This document shows, piece by piece, positions 8,902 to 17,734 of a DNA stretch of 64,000 nt. This stretch comes from Sphingomonas sp. Leaf22 (GTDB lineage: Bacteria > Pseudomonadota > Alphaproteobacteria > Sphingomonadales > Sphingomonadaceae). Position 1 is the stretch's first letter. Each line of letters opens with the position of its first letter. The notes under the pieces were generated by a model. It saw nothing but the letters and a program-made list of their open reading frames with translations. It searched no databases and was not told where the DNA came from. Location of the stretch: NCBI RefSeq assembly GCF_001421715.1, contig NZ_LMKP01000006.1:37435-101434 (forward strand). The letters run 5' to 3'. The translations under genes and the position numbers were made by a program.

Positions 8902-9897
8902 TCACGCTGCGGCGCGCGAGCACCATGGTGCGTAGAAGTCGTCGAGCATCGCCAGCACCGTCTTGGCGCTCGCTTCCTGATTGACCTTGTTCCGGAAATC
9001 GGCGGAGCCGTGCAGCCCCTTGGTGTACCAACCGATATGCTTGCGCATCATGTTGACGCCGGTTTCGGTGCCATAATGGTCGAGCATCATATGATAATGT
9101 TCGAGGATCAGGCGATATTGTTCCTCGACCGAGGGATCGTCCCGAACATGCTCGCCCGACAGGGCCTGCATAACCTGCGCCAGCAGCCACGGGCGGCCAT
9201 AGGCACCACGACCGATCATCACGCCATCGGCACCCGACTGGTCCAGCGCGGTCCGGGCATCGTCGACCGAGCAGATATCGCCGTTGACGATCACCGGCAC
9301 CTTCACGGCGTCCTTCACCCGGCGGACGAACCCCCAGTCGGCATGGTCGCGGTACATCTGGTTGCGGGTGCGGCCATGGACGGTCACCATCTGTGCCCCC
9401 AGATCCTCGGCGATATGCGCCAGTTCGGGAGCGTTGAGGCTGGCATGGTCCCAGCCCATCCGCATCTTCACGGTGACCGGCACGTCCACCGCCTTCACCA
9501 CCGCCGCGATGAGCTCGGCGGCGAGCGGCAGATCGCGCATCAGCGCCGATCCGGCATCGCCGTTCGTCACCTTGCGCACCGGACAGCCCATGTTGATGTC
9601 GACGATCGCTGCGCCCTTGTCCTCGGCCAGCTTCGCGGCTTCGCCCATTTCGATAGGTGTGCAGCCGACCAGCTGCATCGACACCGGTTCCTCGACCGGA
9701 TCCCACATTGCCTTCTGAATCGACTGACGGGTTTCGCGGATCGCGGCCTGGCTGGCGATCATTTCGGTAACGTTCAGCCCCGATCCGTGCCGCCGCACCA
9801 TCTTGCGGAACGGCAGGTCGGTGACGCCGGTCATCGGCGCGAGGATTACGGGCGTGTCGATGACGACATCGCCGATACGGATGGGAACTATGGTCAT
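8902..9897 (-). CDS. dusB: tRNA-dihydrouridine synthase DusB (NifR3)
   Basis: DusB reduces uridine to dihydrouridine in the tRNA D-loop using FMN. The TIM-barrel protein shows [15 protein letters not shown] near the N-terminus, the catalytic Cys in [13 protein letters not shown] (C105), the KMRMGWD substrate segment and the HGRTRNQMY phosphate-binding region. It is the first gene of the ntrB-ntrC-ntrY-ntrX operon, the classical nifR3-ntrBC arrangement. The ATG at 9897 gives [10 protein letters not shown] and the normal N-terminus. An upstream in-frame ATG at 9921 would add eight residues encoded by a perfect hairpin and is less likely. Confidence 0.95.
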   Translation of the reverse strand: MTIVPIRIGDVVIDTPVILAPMTGVTDLPFRKMVRRHGSGLNVTEMIASQAAIRETRQSIQKAMWDPVEEPVSMQLVGCTPIEMGEAAKLAEDKGAAIVDINMGCPVRKVTNGDAGSALMRDLPLAAELIAAVVKAVDVPVTVKMRMGWDHASLNAPELAHIAEDLGAQMVTVHGRTRNQMYRDHADWGFVRRVKDAVKVPVIVNGDICSVDDARTALDQSGADGVMIGRGAYGRPWLLAQVMQALSGEHVRDDPSVEEQYRLILEHYHMMLDHYGTETGVNMMRKHIGWYTKGLHGSADFRNKVNQEASAKTVLAMLDDFYAPWCSRAAA

Positions 9898-9903
9898 CAA
9901 TTG

Positions 9904-9920
9904 TGCCTGAAAATCAGGCA
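9904..9920 (-). promoter_or_regulatory. Perfect hairpin overlapping the dusB ribosome-binding region
   Basis: TGCCTGA (9904-9910), an AAA spacer and TCAGGCA (9914-9920) form a 7-bp perfect dyad ending seven bases before the dusB ATG. In the dusB transcript the only purine-rich anti-16S candidate (AGG in TCAGGC) falls inside the stem, so folding would hide it. It could also be a protein operator for the dusB-ntr operon. The divergent ispDF gene begins 69 bp away. Confidence 0.4.
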
Positions 9921-9989
9921 CGCCCTAGCGCAACCCGCCGCGCAGGGCAAGGCTGGCGGGCGCACGCGCCTTGCGCTAGGCGGACGGCC

Positions 9990-11132
9990 ATGCAGACCGG
10001 ACCAACAGTCGTGCTGATCGTCGCCGCCGGTAACGGCACGCGATCGGGCAGCGCCACCCCGAAGCAATTTGCGACCATCGCCGGACGGCCGATGGTCGCG
10101 CACGCCTATGCCGCGCTGTCGTCGCATCCCGGCATCGACCGGGTCGTCGTCGTGATCGGGGATGGACAGGCCGACGCCCTGCGCGCTGCCATCGGCGACG
10201 TGGAGTATGTCGTCGGCGGCGCGACGCGGCGCGAAAGCGTCGCCGCCGGCCTTGCCCTCGTCGCCGATGCCGCACGCATTTTGATCCATGACGCAGCACG
10301 GCCATTCGTCCCGGCCGACACGATCGACCGCTTGCTCGCCGCGCTCGACCACGCCGCGGGCGTGGTGCCCGTACTCCCCGTTGCCGATACGCTCGCGCAA
10401 GGGGACGCGGCATTGGGCGATATCGTGCCACGGGCGACGCTGGTGCGGGTGCAGACGCCGCAGGCGTTCGCGCTGGCGGCAATTCGCGATGCCCATGCCG
10501 CGTGGGACCCGGATGCCGAGGCGACCGACGATGCGCAGATGCTGCGCGCGATCGGGCTGGACGTGGCGATGGTCGAAGGGGACGCTATGCTCGACAAGAT
10601 CACCTATCCGACCGATTTCGCGCTGGCCGAGGCGCGCGCCTTGCCCGCGCTCGTGTCGCGCAGCGCCACCGGTTACGACGTCCATCGCCTCGAAACCGGG
10701 GAGGAATTGTGGCTGGGCGGGGTGCTGATCCCGCATGACCGCGGTCTGTCGGGACATAGCGATGCCGATGTCGCGCTGCACGCCATTACCGACGCCCTGC
10801 TCGGCACGATCGGTGCCGGCGATATCGGAACGCATTTTCCGCCGAGCGATCCGCAATGGCGCGGTGCCGAATCGGGACAGTTTCTGGCGCACGCTGGCAA
10901 GCTCGTCCGTGCCGAGGGCGGGGTCATCGATTTTGTCGACCTGACGTTGATCTGCGAAGCGCCCAAGATCGGGCCGCACCGTGCCGCGATGCGCAGCCGG
11001 ATCGCCGAAATCCTGACGATCGAGGAACGACAGGTCAGCATCAAGGCGACGACCAGCGAGCGACTGGGCTTCACCGGGCGACAGGAAGGGATCGCCGCAC
11101 AGGCGATCGCGACGATCCGGGTGCCGGCATGA
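9990..11132 (+). CDS. ispDF: Bifunctional MEP-pathway enzyme IspD/IspF
   Basis: The fused enzyme makes CDP-methylerythritol from MEP and CTP (IspD) and cyclises the phosphorylated product to 2-C-methyl-D-erythritol 2,4-cyclodiphosphate (IspF) for isoprenoid synthesis. The IspD half shows VAAGNGTRSG...PKQF and HDAARPF. The IspF half begins at GYDVHRL, where Asp and His bind metal, and continues with GLSGHSDADV and GDIGTHFPPSD. The 380-aa length fits the fusion typical of many alphaproteobacteria. The ATG at 9990 begins immediately before the IspD fold; the upstream open frame is non-coding. The stop overlaps the start of the next gene (ATGA). Confidence 0.96.
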   Translation: MQTGPTVVLIVAAGNGTRSGSATPKQFATIAGRPMVAHAYAALSSHPGIDRVVVVIGDGQADALRAAIGDVEYVVGGATRRESVAAGLALVADAARILIHDAARPFVPADTIDRLLAALDHAAGVVPVLPVADTLAQGDAALGDIVPRATLVRVQTPQAFALAAIRDAHAAWDPDAEATDDAQMLRAIGLDVAMVEGDAMLDKITYPTDFALAEARALPALVSRSATGYDVHRLETGEELWLGGVLIPHDRGLSGHSDADVALHAITDALLGTIGAGDIGTHFPPSDPQWRGAESGQFLAHAGKLVRAEGGVIDFVDLTLICEAPKIGPHRAAMRSRIAEILTIEERQVSIKATTSERLGFTGRQEGIAAQAIATIRVPA

Positions 11133-11644
11133 AGCGCTTTGCCGCCTTGCTCGCACTGATCGCCTGCGGTTCGGCATCCGCACAGACCCCGCCGTCATGC
11201 GTCACGCCGGCGGAAGCCGAGGCGCTGGTGCTGTTCGTCGCGCCCGAACTGATCCGACAGGCGGGCGCGCGCTGTGCCAATGCCCTGCCCGCCACCGCCT
11301 TGCTCCGGCGGACCGGCGGGCCGTTCCTTGCCCGCTACGAAGCCGAGACCGATGCCGCATGGCCGCAGGCAAAGGCGGCCCTCGCGCGGCTGACCGCGCC
11401 GCAGGCGATCCAGTTGCTCGATTCGTCCTTCGCCGCGCCGCTGGTCGCATCGCTGATCGCGCCGATGGTCGTCGGCAATATCGATCCCGCCGATTGTCCG
11501 CGGATCGAGCGTGCCGCGAACCTGGTGCAGCCATTGCCACCGCGCAACGTCGCCGGTCTGGTCGTGTTGTTCGCACAGATTGATGCCGACCGGCCCCAAC
11601 CCCAAATGCGTCTGCCGCTCTGCGGACAACGCGCCCGGAATTGA
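11129..11644 (+). CDS. Small exported protein of unknown function
   Basis: I do not recognise a family. The 171-aa product starts with a clear signal sequence (MKRFAALLALIACGSASAQ). It contains both a lipobox-like LIAC (Cys13) and an ASA-Q signal peptidase I site, so it could be a lipoprotein or a periplasmic protein. After the signal there are four cysteines (in PSC, ARCAN, ADCPR and PLCGQ), enough for two disulfides, and the rest is predicted mostly helical and Ala-rich. It is coupled to ispDF by ATGA overlap and lies 4 bp before cinA, so the three are probably co-transcribed. Confidence 0.8.
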   Translation: MKRFAALLALIACGSASAQTPPSCVTPAEAEALVLFVAPELIRQAGARCANALPATALLRRTGGPFLARYEAETDAAWPQAKAALARLTAPQAIQLLDSSFAAPLVASLIAPMVVGNIDPADCPRIERAANLVQPLPPRNVAGLVVLFAQIDADRPQPQMRLPLCGQRARN

Positions 11645-11648
11645 TGTG

Positions 11649-12188
11649 ATGGATAGTATCTTGCCCCCCGAATTGATCGCGGCCGCGCGCCGGGTCGTCG
11701 AGACGAACCGTGCCGCGGGACGGCGCATCACGCTGGCCGAAAGCTGCACCGGCGGGCTGGTTTCGGCGGCGATCACCGAAATTCCGGGCTGTTCGGAGGT
11801 GTTCGGCGCAGGCTTCGTAACCTATTCGAACGATGCCAAGGTCGATCTGGTAAAGGTCAGTTCCGACGTGCTCGAAACGTTCGGTGCGGTATCGATCGCG
11901 ACCGCGTGGAGCATGGCGCAGGGTGCGCTGGAAGTGACGCAGGCCGATGTCGCGGTTGCGATCACCGGCGTCGCCGGTCCGGGTGGCGGTACCGAAAAGA
12001 AGCCGGTCGGCACGGTCGTGTTCGCGCGCGCGGAAAAGGGCGGCGATCCGGCGAAGATCGTTGCCGACCTGCGCCAGTTCGGCGATCTGGGGCGTGGCGG
12101 GGTCCGCCTTCAGGCGGCGCTATGTGCGCTCGAACTGCTGCTGCCGCCCGACGTCGCGCCCGAGGAACCGGTGCCCGAATCGCCGTAA
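11649..12188 (+). CDS. cinA: CinA-family nicotinamide-nucleotide amidase (PncC domain)
   Basis: PncC/CinA C-terminal proteins deamidate nicotinamide mononucleotide to nicotinate mononucleotide in NAD salvage. The 179-aa protein is the stand-alone amidase domain without the N-terminal COG1058 part. Visible signatures are TLAESCTGGLVSAAIT, with the catalytic Ser, VTYSNDAKVDLVKV, and AITGVAGPGGGTEKKPVGTV. The ATG at 11649 gives the usual start ahead of the domain. Its last 79 bases overlap the 3' end of the convergent RatA-like gene, an unusually long antisense overlap. Confidence 0.92.
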   Translation: MDSILPPELIAAARRVVETNRAAGRRITLAESCTGGLVSAAITEIPGCSEVFGAGFVTYSNDAKVDLVKVSSDVLETFGAVSIATAWSMAQGALEVTQADVAVAITGVAGPGGGTEKKPVGTVVFARAEKGGDPAKIVADLRQFGDLGRGGVRLQAALCALELLLPPDVAPEEPVPESP

Positions 12189-12610
12189 AGATCGGCGGCG
12201 CGATCCTCGAACGCGCCGATCATCTTGCGGAGCGCCCGGTCGAACACCTGTCCGGCCAGCATCTCGAACATGCGGCTCTTGAACTGAAAATCGACGCCGA
12301 AATCGACGTAGCAGCCGCCCTGGCCATCGGGGCGGAAGCGCCAGTCGTTGTTCAGATATTTGAGCGGCCCGTCGAGATAATCGACGCGGATATGGTCGGG
12401 GCGTTCCTTCTGCACCTTCGACGTGAAGCTTTCCCGCAGCCCCTTAAAGCCGACGATCATGTCGGCGACCATTTCGGTATCGCTGCTCGACCGGACCCGG
12501 ATCGCGCTGACCCATGGCAGGAACTCGCCATAGCGCGCGACGTCGCCGACCAGATCGAACATCTGCTCGGGGGAATAGGGCAGATGGCGGGTTTCGCTAT
12601 GCTTTGGCAT
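12110..12610 (-). CDS. RatA/COQ10-like START-domain protein
   Basis: Members of this family (coenzyme-Q-binding COQ10 proteins and the E. coli RatA ribosome-association protein) have a START-type lipid-binding fold. The chain opens with the typical KHSETRHLPYSPEQMFDLV and YGEFLPWVSAIRV motifs. It continues with GFKGLRESFTSKV and ends its domain at FEDRAADLYG. After that comes a Gly/Ser-rich tail of about 24 residues that no family member needs, encoded entirely opposite cinA codons. In an alphaproteobacterium the COQ10-like role in ubiquinone handling is the more likely one, but sequence alone does not decide. Its start shares a base with the lipA stop. Confidence 0.88.
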   Translation of the reverse strand: MPKHSETRHLPYSPEQMFDLVGDVARYGEFLPWVSAIRVRSSSDTEMVADMIVGFKGLRESFTSKVQKERPDHIRVDYLDGPLKYLNNDWRFRPDGQGGCYVDFGVDFQFKSRMFEMLAGQVFDRALRKMIGAFEDRAADLYGDSGTGSSGATSGGSSSSSAHSAA

Positions 12611-13536
12611 CAGCCGCGGACAACGCCCAGCTTGGCATCCCGGTTCGCCCGCATCCGTTCGAAATCGTCACCGGCATGGTAGCTCGACCGGGTGAGCGGC
12701 GACGACGCCACCAGCAGGAAGCCCTTGGCCCGCGCGATCGCCGCAAACCCGTCGAACGCCTTGGGGGTCACGAAGTCGATGACTTTCGCATGGCGGGGCG
12801 TCGGTTGCAGATACTGGCCCATGGTCAGGAAATCGATGTCGGCCGATCGCATGTCGTCCATCACCTGATGCACTTCCAGCCGTTCTTCGCCCAAGCCGAG
12901 CATGATACCCGATTTGGTGAAGATCGACGGGTCGAGCTTCTTGACGCTCTCCAGCAGCCGCAGCGATGCGTAATAGCGCGCACCCGGGCGGATGGTCGGA
13001 TAGAGACGCGGCACGGTTTCGAGGTTGTGGTTGTAGACGTCCGGCCGCGCCGCGACGATCATCTCGACCGCCGCCTCGTGCTTGTTGCGGAAATCGGGGG
13101 TCAGGATTTCGATCGTCGTAGTCGGGTTCGCGGCGCGGATCGCCTCGATCACCTTCACGAACTGCTTGGCACCGCCATCGGGCAGGTCGTCGCGATCGAC
13201 TGAGGTGATGACGATATGGTTTAGTCCCATCGCCGCCGCCGCTTCGGCGACATGCTGCGGCTCCATCGGATCGACCGCGCGCGGCATGCCGGTCTTCACG
13301 TTGCAGAACGCGCAGGCGCGGGTGCAGGTGTCGCCGAGGATCATGACGGTCGCATGCTTCTTCGACCAGCATTCGCCGATGTTCGGACAGGCCGCCTCCT
13401 CGCAAACCGTCGTCAGGCTTTTCGAGCGCATCAGCGCGCGGGTTTCCTGCACCACCTTGCCGGTCGGTGCCTTGACCCGAATCCAGTCGGGCTTGCGGAT
13501 CCGCTCGGGGCGGGGCAGCGGCGTCATCTCGTTCAT
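12610..13536 (-). CDS. lipA: Lipoyl synthase
   Basis: LipA inserts two sulfurs into octanoyl groups on lipoyl domains using radical SAM chemistry. The 308-aa protein has the auxiliary cluster motif C45-x4-C50-x5-C56, the radical SAM motif C71-x3-C75-x2-C78, and the C-terminal RSSYHAG whose Ser ligates the auxiliary cluster. The ATG at 13536 ([15 protein letters not shown]) matches the normal family start; an upstream in-frame ATG at 13581 adds 15 atypical residues. It is followed directly by the RatA-like gene, and the pair is probably co-transcribed. Confidence 0.96.
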   Translation of the reverse strand: MNEMTPLPRPERIRKPDWIRVKAPTGKVVQETRALMRSKSLTTVCEEAACPNIGECWSKKHATVMILGDTCTRACAFCNVKTGMPRAVDPMEPQHVAEAAAAMGLNHIVITSVDRDDLPDGGAKQFVKVIEAIRAANPTTTIEILTPDFRNKHEAAVEMIVAARPDVYNHNLETVPRLYPTIRPGARYYASLRLLESVKKLDPSIFTKSGIMLGLGEERLEVHQVMDDMRSADIDFLTMGQYLQPTPRHAKVIDFVTPKAFDGFAAIARAKGFLLVASSPLTRSSYHAGDDFERMRANRDAKLGVVRG

Positions 13537-13646
13537 GCGTGTCAGATAGCGATACACGGCGAAACGAACAACCGCCTGCAACGTTCGCGCGCGCCGTGCG
13601 TCTACCGAACGAGGGAAGGTTTATACCTTATGACGGAGAATCATTG

Positions 13647-14270
13647 ATGCACTTCAGCGACCTCAAAGAGGGCTATTATCGCTTCCGCGGCACCGAATGG
13701 CAGCAGGAACGCGAACGCTGGAGCGAACTGGCCAGTGGCCAGAGCCCCAAGGTGATGGTGATCGCCTGTTCCGACAGCCGCGTCGATCCGGCGACCATTT
13801 TCGGCGCACGTCCGGGCGAAATCTTCGTGGTGCGCAACGTCGCCAATCTCGTGCCGCCGTTCGAGGATGATGGCGGGCGGCACGGCGTGTCGGCGGCGCT
13901 GGAATTTGCGGTGACGAAGCTGGAGGTCGAGGAAGTCCTCGTCCTTGGCCATGGTGCGTGCGGCGGCGTCAACGCTTGCCTGACGCAGGCGCTGGCGAAT
14001 ACCAAGCCGGGCGAAGGCGGCTTCGTCGCCCACTGGATCGACCTGCTCGACGGCGCACGCGAAAAGGTCGTGGCCGAGCATGGCACCGGTCCAGAGGGTC
14101 AGAAGGCACTTGAGCAGGAAGGCGTGAAAGTCTCACTCAACAACCTGATGACCTTCCCGTTCGTCAAGGAACGGGTCGAGGCCGGCACGCTCAAGCTGCA
14201 CGGCGCGGTCTTCGCAATCGAGGACGGGCGCCTGCGCGTGCTCGAGGGCGATACGTTCGAAAACGCGTGA
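13647..14270 (+). CDS. Beta-class carbonic anhydrase
   Basis: The enzyme interconverts CO2 and bicarbonate in the cytosol. Zinc ligands are visible: C41 and the D43-R45 dyad in CSDSR, then H102 and C105 in GHGACGG. The 207-aa length is normal for the bacterial beta class. A GGAGAA Shine-Dalgarno lies about seven bases before the ATG at 13647. The frame continues upstream without family similarity, so the longer form is rejected. It is divergent from lipA across a 110-bp gap that should hold both promoters. Confidence 0.95.
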   Translation: MHFSDLKEGYYRFRGTEWQQERERWSELASGQSPKVMVIACSDSRVDPATIFGARPGEIFVVRNVANLVPPFEDDGGRHGVSAALEFAVTKLEVEEVLVLGHGACGGVNACLTQALANTKPGEGGFVAHWIDLLDGAREKVVAEHGTGPEGQKALEQEGVKVSLNNLMTFPFVKERVEAGTLKLHGAVFAIEDGRLRVLEGDTFENA

Positions 14271-14279
14271 ATAGGACGC

Positions 14280-14303
14280 GGGGCGGGAATACTCCCCCGC
14301 CCC
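14280..14303. terminator. Bidirectional intrinsic terminator between carbonic anhydrase and aspS
   Basis: GGGGCGGG (14280-14287) pairs perfectly with CCCGCCCC (14296-14303) across an 8-base loop, in the 43-bp gap between two convergent stop codons. A pyrimidine-rich ACTCTTCTTACCC tract follows on the plus strand. Confidence 0.7.
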
Positions 14304-14313
14304 ACAACTCTTC

Positions 14314-16110
14314 TTACCCTTCCTTCGGACCGTCGACGGTCACGCGGATATTGAGTTCGCGAAGCTGCTTGGGCGTCGCATAGTTCGGCGCACCCATCAT
14401 CAGATCTTCCGCCTTCTGCGTCATCGGGAATGTGATGACCTCGCGAATATTCGGCTCGTCCGCCAGCAGCATGACGATCCGGTCGACACCCGGTGCCGAG
14501 CCCCCGTGCGGCGGTGCGCCGAACTTGAACGCGTTGATCATCCCCGCGAAGTTCGTGTCGACGTCTTCCTGGCTGTAGCCGGCGATTTCGAACGCCTTGT
14601 ACATGATTTCGGGACGATGGTTCCGGATCGCGCCCGACGACAGCTCCACGCCGTTGCAGACGATGTCGTACTGATAGGCGAGGATGTCGAGCGGGTTCAT
14701 CGTCTCCAGCGCTTCCATCTCGCCCTGCGGCATCGAGAAGGGGTTGTGGCTGAAATCGACCTTCTTCGCGTCCTCGTCATATTCGAACATCGGGAAATCG
14801 ACGATCCAGCAGAATTCGAACCGCTTGTCGTCGATCAGGCCGAGCGTTTCGGCAACGCGGGTTCGCGCGAGGCCGGCGAGCTTGGCGGCCTGCGCTTCCT
14901 TGCCGGCGGCGAAGAACACGCCGTCGTCGGGACCGAGGCCAAGGGCTTCGGCGATTTTGGCCATGCCTTCCTCGCCATGGTTCTTGGCGATCGGGCCGCC
15001 CCATTCGCCGCCCTTGCGCGTGGCATAGCCGAGGCCGGCAAACCCTTCCGACTGCGCCCACGCGTTCATGTCGTCGAAGAATTTGCGGCTCTTGTCGGCG
15101 GTCTTGGGGGCCGGCACGGCGCGAACCACGTCGCCTGCCTCGACGATCGAGGCGAAACGGCCGAAGCCCGAACCGACGAACAGTTCGGACACGTCGGTGA
15201 TGATCAGCGGGTTGCGCAGGTCGGGCTTGTCGTTGCCGTATTTCAGCATCGATTCGCGGTAGGGGATGCGCTGGAACGGCAGCGGGCTGACCGTGCGGCC
15301 CTTGCCCTGCCAGTTTGCATATTCCTCGAACACGCCGTGCAGTACGGGTTCGATCGCAGCGAACACGTCTTCCTGCGTGACGAAGCTCATCTCGAAATCG
15401 AGCTGGTAGAATTCGCCCGGGCTACGGTCGGCGCGCGCGTCTTCGTCGCGGAAGCATGGCGCGATCTGAAAATACCGGTCGAAACCGGCGACCATCAGCA
15501 GCTGCTTGAACATCTGCGGCGCCTGCGGCAACGCATAGAATTTGCCTGGATGGACCCGGCTGGGGACCAGATAATCGCGTGCCCCTTCCGGCGACGATGC
15601 GGTAAGGATCGGGGTCTGGAATTCGGTGAAGCCCTGATCGATCATCCGGCGGCGCAGCGACGCGATGACGTTCGAGCGCAGCAGGATGTTCGCGTGCAGC
15701 CGTTCACGACGCAGGTCGAGGAAGCGATAGCGCAGACGGATGTCTTCGGGATATTCGGCTTCGCCCGCGACCGGCATCGGCAGTTCCTGCGCCGCCGACT
15801 GGAGCGTCGCGGCGCGCGCGTAGATTTCGATCGCGCCGGTGGCGAGGTTGGGGTTCTTCGTCGCCTCGCTGCGCAGCTTTACGTTGCCGTCGATCGTCAG
15901 GACCGACTCGGTCCGCGCCGATTCGAGCAGCGCGAGCGCCGGCGAATCGCTGTCCGCGACGATCTGGGTAATGCCGTAATGGTCGCGAAGGTCGATGAAC
16001 AACACGCCGCCATGGTCGCGCTTGCGATGCACCCAGCCCGACAGGCGGACGGTCTCGCCATCGTTCGCGTCGGTCAACTGGCCGCAGTTATGAGTGCGAT
16101 AGGCGTGCAT
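14314..16110 (-). CDS. aspS: Aspartyl-tRNA synthetase (bacterial type)
   Basis: AspRS charges tRNA-Asp. The 598-aa protein has an N-terminal OB-fold anticodon-binding domain, the class II core with [11 protein letters not shown] (motif 1 region), [17 protein letters not shown] (motif 2) and [14 protein letters not shown] (motif 3), and the bacterial GAD insertion. The OB fold reads RKRDHGG. The His here corresponds to the position that, as I recall, distinguishes non-discriminating AspRS (His) from strict E. coli-type enzymes (Leu). It may therefore also charge tRNA-Asn in a GatCAB pathway. The start at 16110 ([12 protein letters not shown]) is the family start. Confidence 0.96.
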   Translation of the reverse strand: MHAYRTHNCGQLTDANDGETVRLSGWVHRKRDHGGVLFIDLRDHYGITQIVADSDSPALALLESARTESVLTIDGNVKLRSEATKNPNLATGAIEIYARAATLQSAAQELPMPVAGEAEYPEDIRLRYRFLDLRRERLHANILLRSNVIASLRRRMIDQGFTEFQTPILTASSPEGARDYLVPSRVHPGKFYALPQAPQMFKQLLMVAGFDRYFQIAPCFRDEDARADRSPGEFYQLDFEMSFVTQEDVFAAIEPVLHGVFEEYANWQGKGRTVSPLPFQRIPYRESMLKYGNDKPDLRNPLIITDVSELFVGSGFGRFASIVEAGDVVRAVPAPKTADKSRKFFDDMNAWAQSEGFAGLGYATRKGGEWGGPIAKNHGEEGMAKIAEALGLGPDDGVFFAAGKEAQAAKLAGLARTRVAETLGLIDDKRFEFCWIVDFPMFEYDEDAKKVDFSHNPFSMPQGEMEALETMNPLDILAYQYDIVCNGVELSSGAIRNHRPEIMYKAFEIAGYSQEDVDTNFAGMINAFKFGAPPHGGSAPGVDRIVMLLADEPNIREVITFPMTQKAEDLMMGAPNYATPKQLRELNIRVTVDGPKEG

Positions 16111-16219
16111 CGGTAAGACCTTTGGCGGTGTTTCACTAAAATAGTGATTTCTGAACGTGGGGCGCTTCTCTCTCCCACCCCCTTTTGTCAAGGCGCGCGG
16201 CCCTTGCTATGCGGACGCG

Positions 16220-17395
16220 ATGCATATCCATCCGTTGATCGCGGACAGCGCGACGCTCGCTGCCCTCTGTACCCGCCTCGCCACGTCCGACTTCGTTGCC
16301 GTCGACACCGAATTCATGCGCGAGAACAGCTATTGGCCCGAACTGTGCCTGATCCAGATCGCCAATACCGAGGAAGCCGCCGCGATCGACCCGATGGCAC
16401 CGGGGATCGACCTGACCCCCCTGCTCAACCTGTTGACCGATAATGACGACGTGCTGAAGGTCTTCCATGCCGGTGGGCAGGATATCGAGATCGTCTATAA
16501 CCTGACCGGCAAGACCCCCTTCCCCATGTTCGACACGCAGGTGGCGGCGATGGCGCTGGGTCAGGGGGAGCAGGTCGGCTATTCCAATCTGGTCGATGCC
16601 TATCTGGGGATCACGGTCGACAAGGGGGCGCGCTTCACCGACTGGTCGCGGCGGCCGCTTGACGATCGGCAGATCGATTATGCGATCGCCGACGTGACGC
16701 ATCTGTCGGTCATTTTTCCCAAGATGCTGGGCAAGCTGCGCAAGACCGGGCGCGGATTATGGCTGGATGAAGAAATGGAGCGGATCGGCGATCCGTCCAA
16801 TTATTTCAACGATCCGGAAACGGTGTGGCAGCGCGTTCGCGTCAACAGCCGCAAGCCCGACGTGCTGGGGCGGTTGAAGGCGCTGGGCAAATGGCGCGAG
16901 CTGGAGGCGCAGGGCAAGGATTTGCCGCGCGGGCGGATCGTCAAGGACGAGACGATCGCCGATCTGGCGGGCAATCCGCCGCGCAAACAGGCCGATCTCG
17001 CCAAGGTGCGCGGGTTGTCGGCGGCATGGGCGCACAACGATATCGGCGCGCGGATGATGACCGCGCTGGCCGAAGCCAAGCCGCTGCCCGCCGACGAGAT
17101 GCCGGGCCGCGACGAACGCAAGCCGGCATTGGGCAAGGAAGGGGCGCTGGTCGCCGACCTGTTGAAACTGCTGCTGAAAATCCGGGCCAACGAGATCAAG
17201 GTCGCGTCGCGCCTGCTGGCGCGGTCGGACGATCTGGAGGCATTGGCGGCCGGGCAGCGCGAGGGGCTGTCGATCCTGACCGGCTGGCGGTTCGAACAGT
17301 TCGGTCGCGACGCCCTGGCGCTGGTCGAGGGTCAGCTTGGGTTCACCGTATTGGGTGGACGATTGAAGATGACGCGGGCGGAGGTAGTGGAATGA
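16220..17395 (+). CDS. rnd: Ribonuclease D
   Basis: RNase D is a 3'-5' exonuclease trimming tRNA and other structured RNA 3' ends. The DEDD exonuclease domain shows FVAVDTEFMRENSYWP (first Asp-Glu pair), KVFHAGGQDIEI and the final DYAIADVTHL motif with Tyr and Asp. HRDC domains occupy the C-terminal half (EETIADLAGNPPRKQADLAK). At 391 aa it has the usual length. The ATG at 16220 begins MHIHPLIADS. It is divergent from aspS (109-bp gap), and its stop overlaps the start of the next gene (ATGA). Confidence 0.95.
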   Translation: MHIHPLIADSATLAALCTRLATSDFVAVDTEFMRENSYWPELCLIQIANTEEAAAIDPMAPGIDLTPLLNLLTDNDDVLKVFHAGGQDIEIVYNLTGKTPFPMFDTQVAAMALGQGEQVGYSNLVDAYLGITVDKGARFTDWSRRPLDDRQIDYAIADVTHLSVIFPKMLGKLRKTGRGLWLDEEMERIGDPSNYFNDPETVWQRVRVNSRKPDVLGRLKALGKWRELEAQGKDLPRGRIVKDETIADLAGNPPRKQADLAKVRGLSAAWAHNDIGARMMTALAEAKPLPADEMPGRDERKPALGKEGALVADLLKLLLKIRANEIKVASRLLARSDDLEALAAGQREGLSILTGWRFEQFGRDALALVEGQLGFTVLGGRLKMTRAEVVE

Positions 17396-17730
17396 AGCAG
17401 TTGGCGCTGATGGCGATGGCGGTGGCCGGGTGTACCGAACCGCAACCCCGGACTCCGCCGCCGGGGGCGACGACGCCGCCCGCGATGGGCGGGCGTCCGG
17501 CCGGAACCGGGATGGTCGGACAGATCGAGGATTGCGGGATCGGTTCGATCGACGATCTGGTCGGCAAGGCGGTGACGGCAACGATGGAAGACGATGCCCG
17601 CAAGCGGTCCGGCGCGCGGGCGGTCCGGGTGATCCGGCCGGGGGCAATGGTCACGATGGACTTCCGGCCCGACCGGCTGAACATTCATGTCGACGACAAG
17701 GGCGTCGTGACGCGGCTGCGCTGCGGATAA
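17392..17730 (+). CDS. Lipoprotein resembling the I78 peptidase-inhibitor family
   Basis: The 112-aa product begins with a short signal and a lipobox ending VAGC (Cys14), so it should be a lipid-anchored envelope protein. A Pro/Gly-rich spacer follows, then a compact domain with DLVGKAVTA, VIRPGAMVTMDFRPDRLNI and a terminal DDKGVVTRLRCG. That pattern of LVGK, RPDRLN and a C-terminal CG is typical of the inhibitor I78 (potato-inhibitor-like) family that blocks serine peptidases. Two cysteines in the mature domain probably form a disulfide. It is coupled to rnd by ATGA overlap, a link with no obvious functional logic. Confidence 0.8.
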   Translation: MKQLALMAMAVAGCTEPQPRTPPPGATTPPAMGGRPAGTGMVGQIEDCGIGSIDDLVGKAVTATMEDDARKRSGARAVRVIRPGAMVTMDFRPDRLNIHVDDKGVVTRLRCG

Positions 17731-17734
17731 GGTT

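Noticed and set aside
8894..9706. N-terminal extension of the ntrB frame through dusB
   Set aside because: The frame is open by chance inside dusB; NtrB is of normal length from 8893, and the extension shows no homology.
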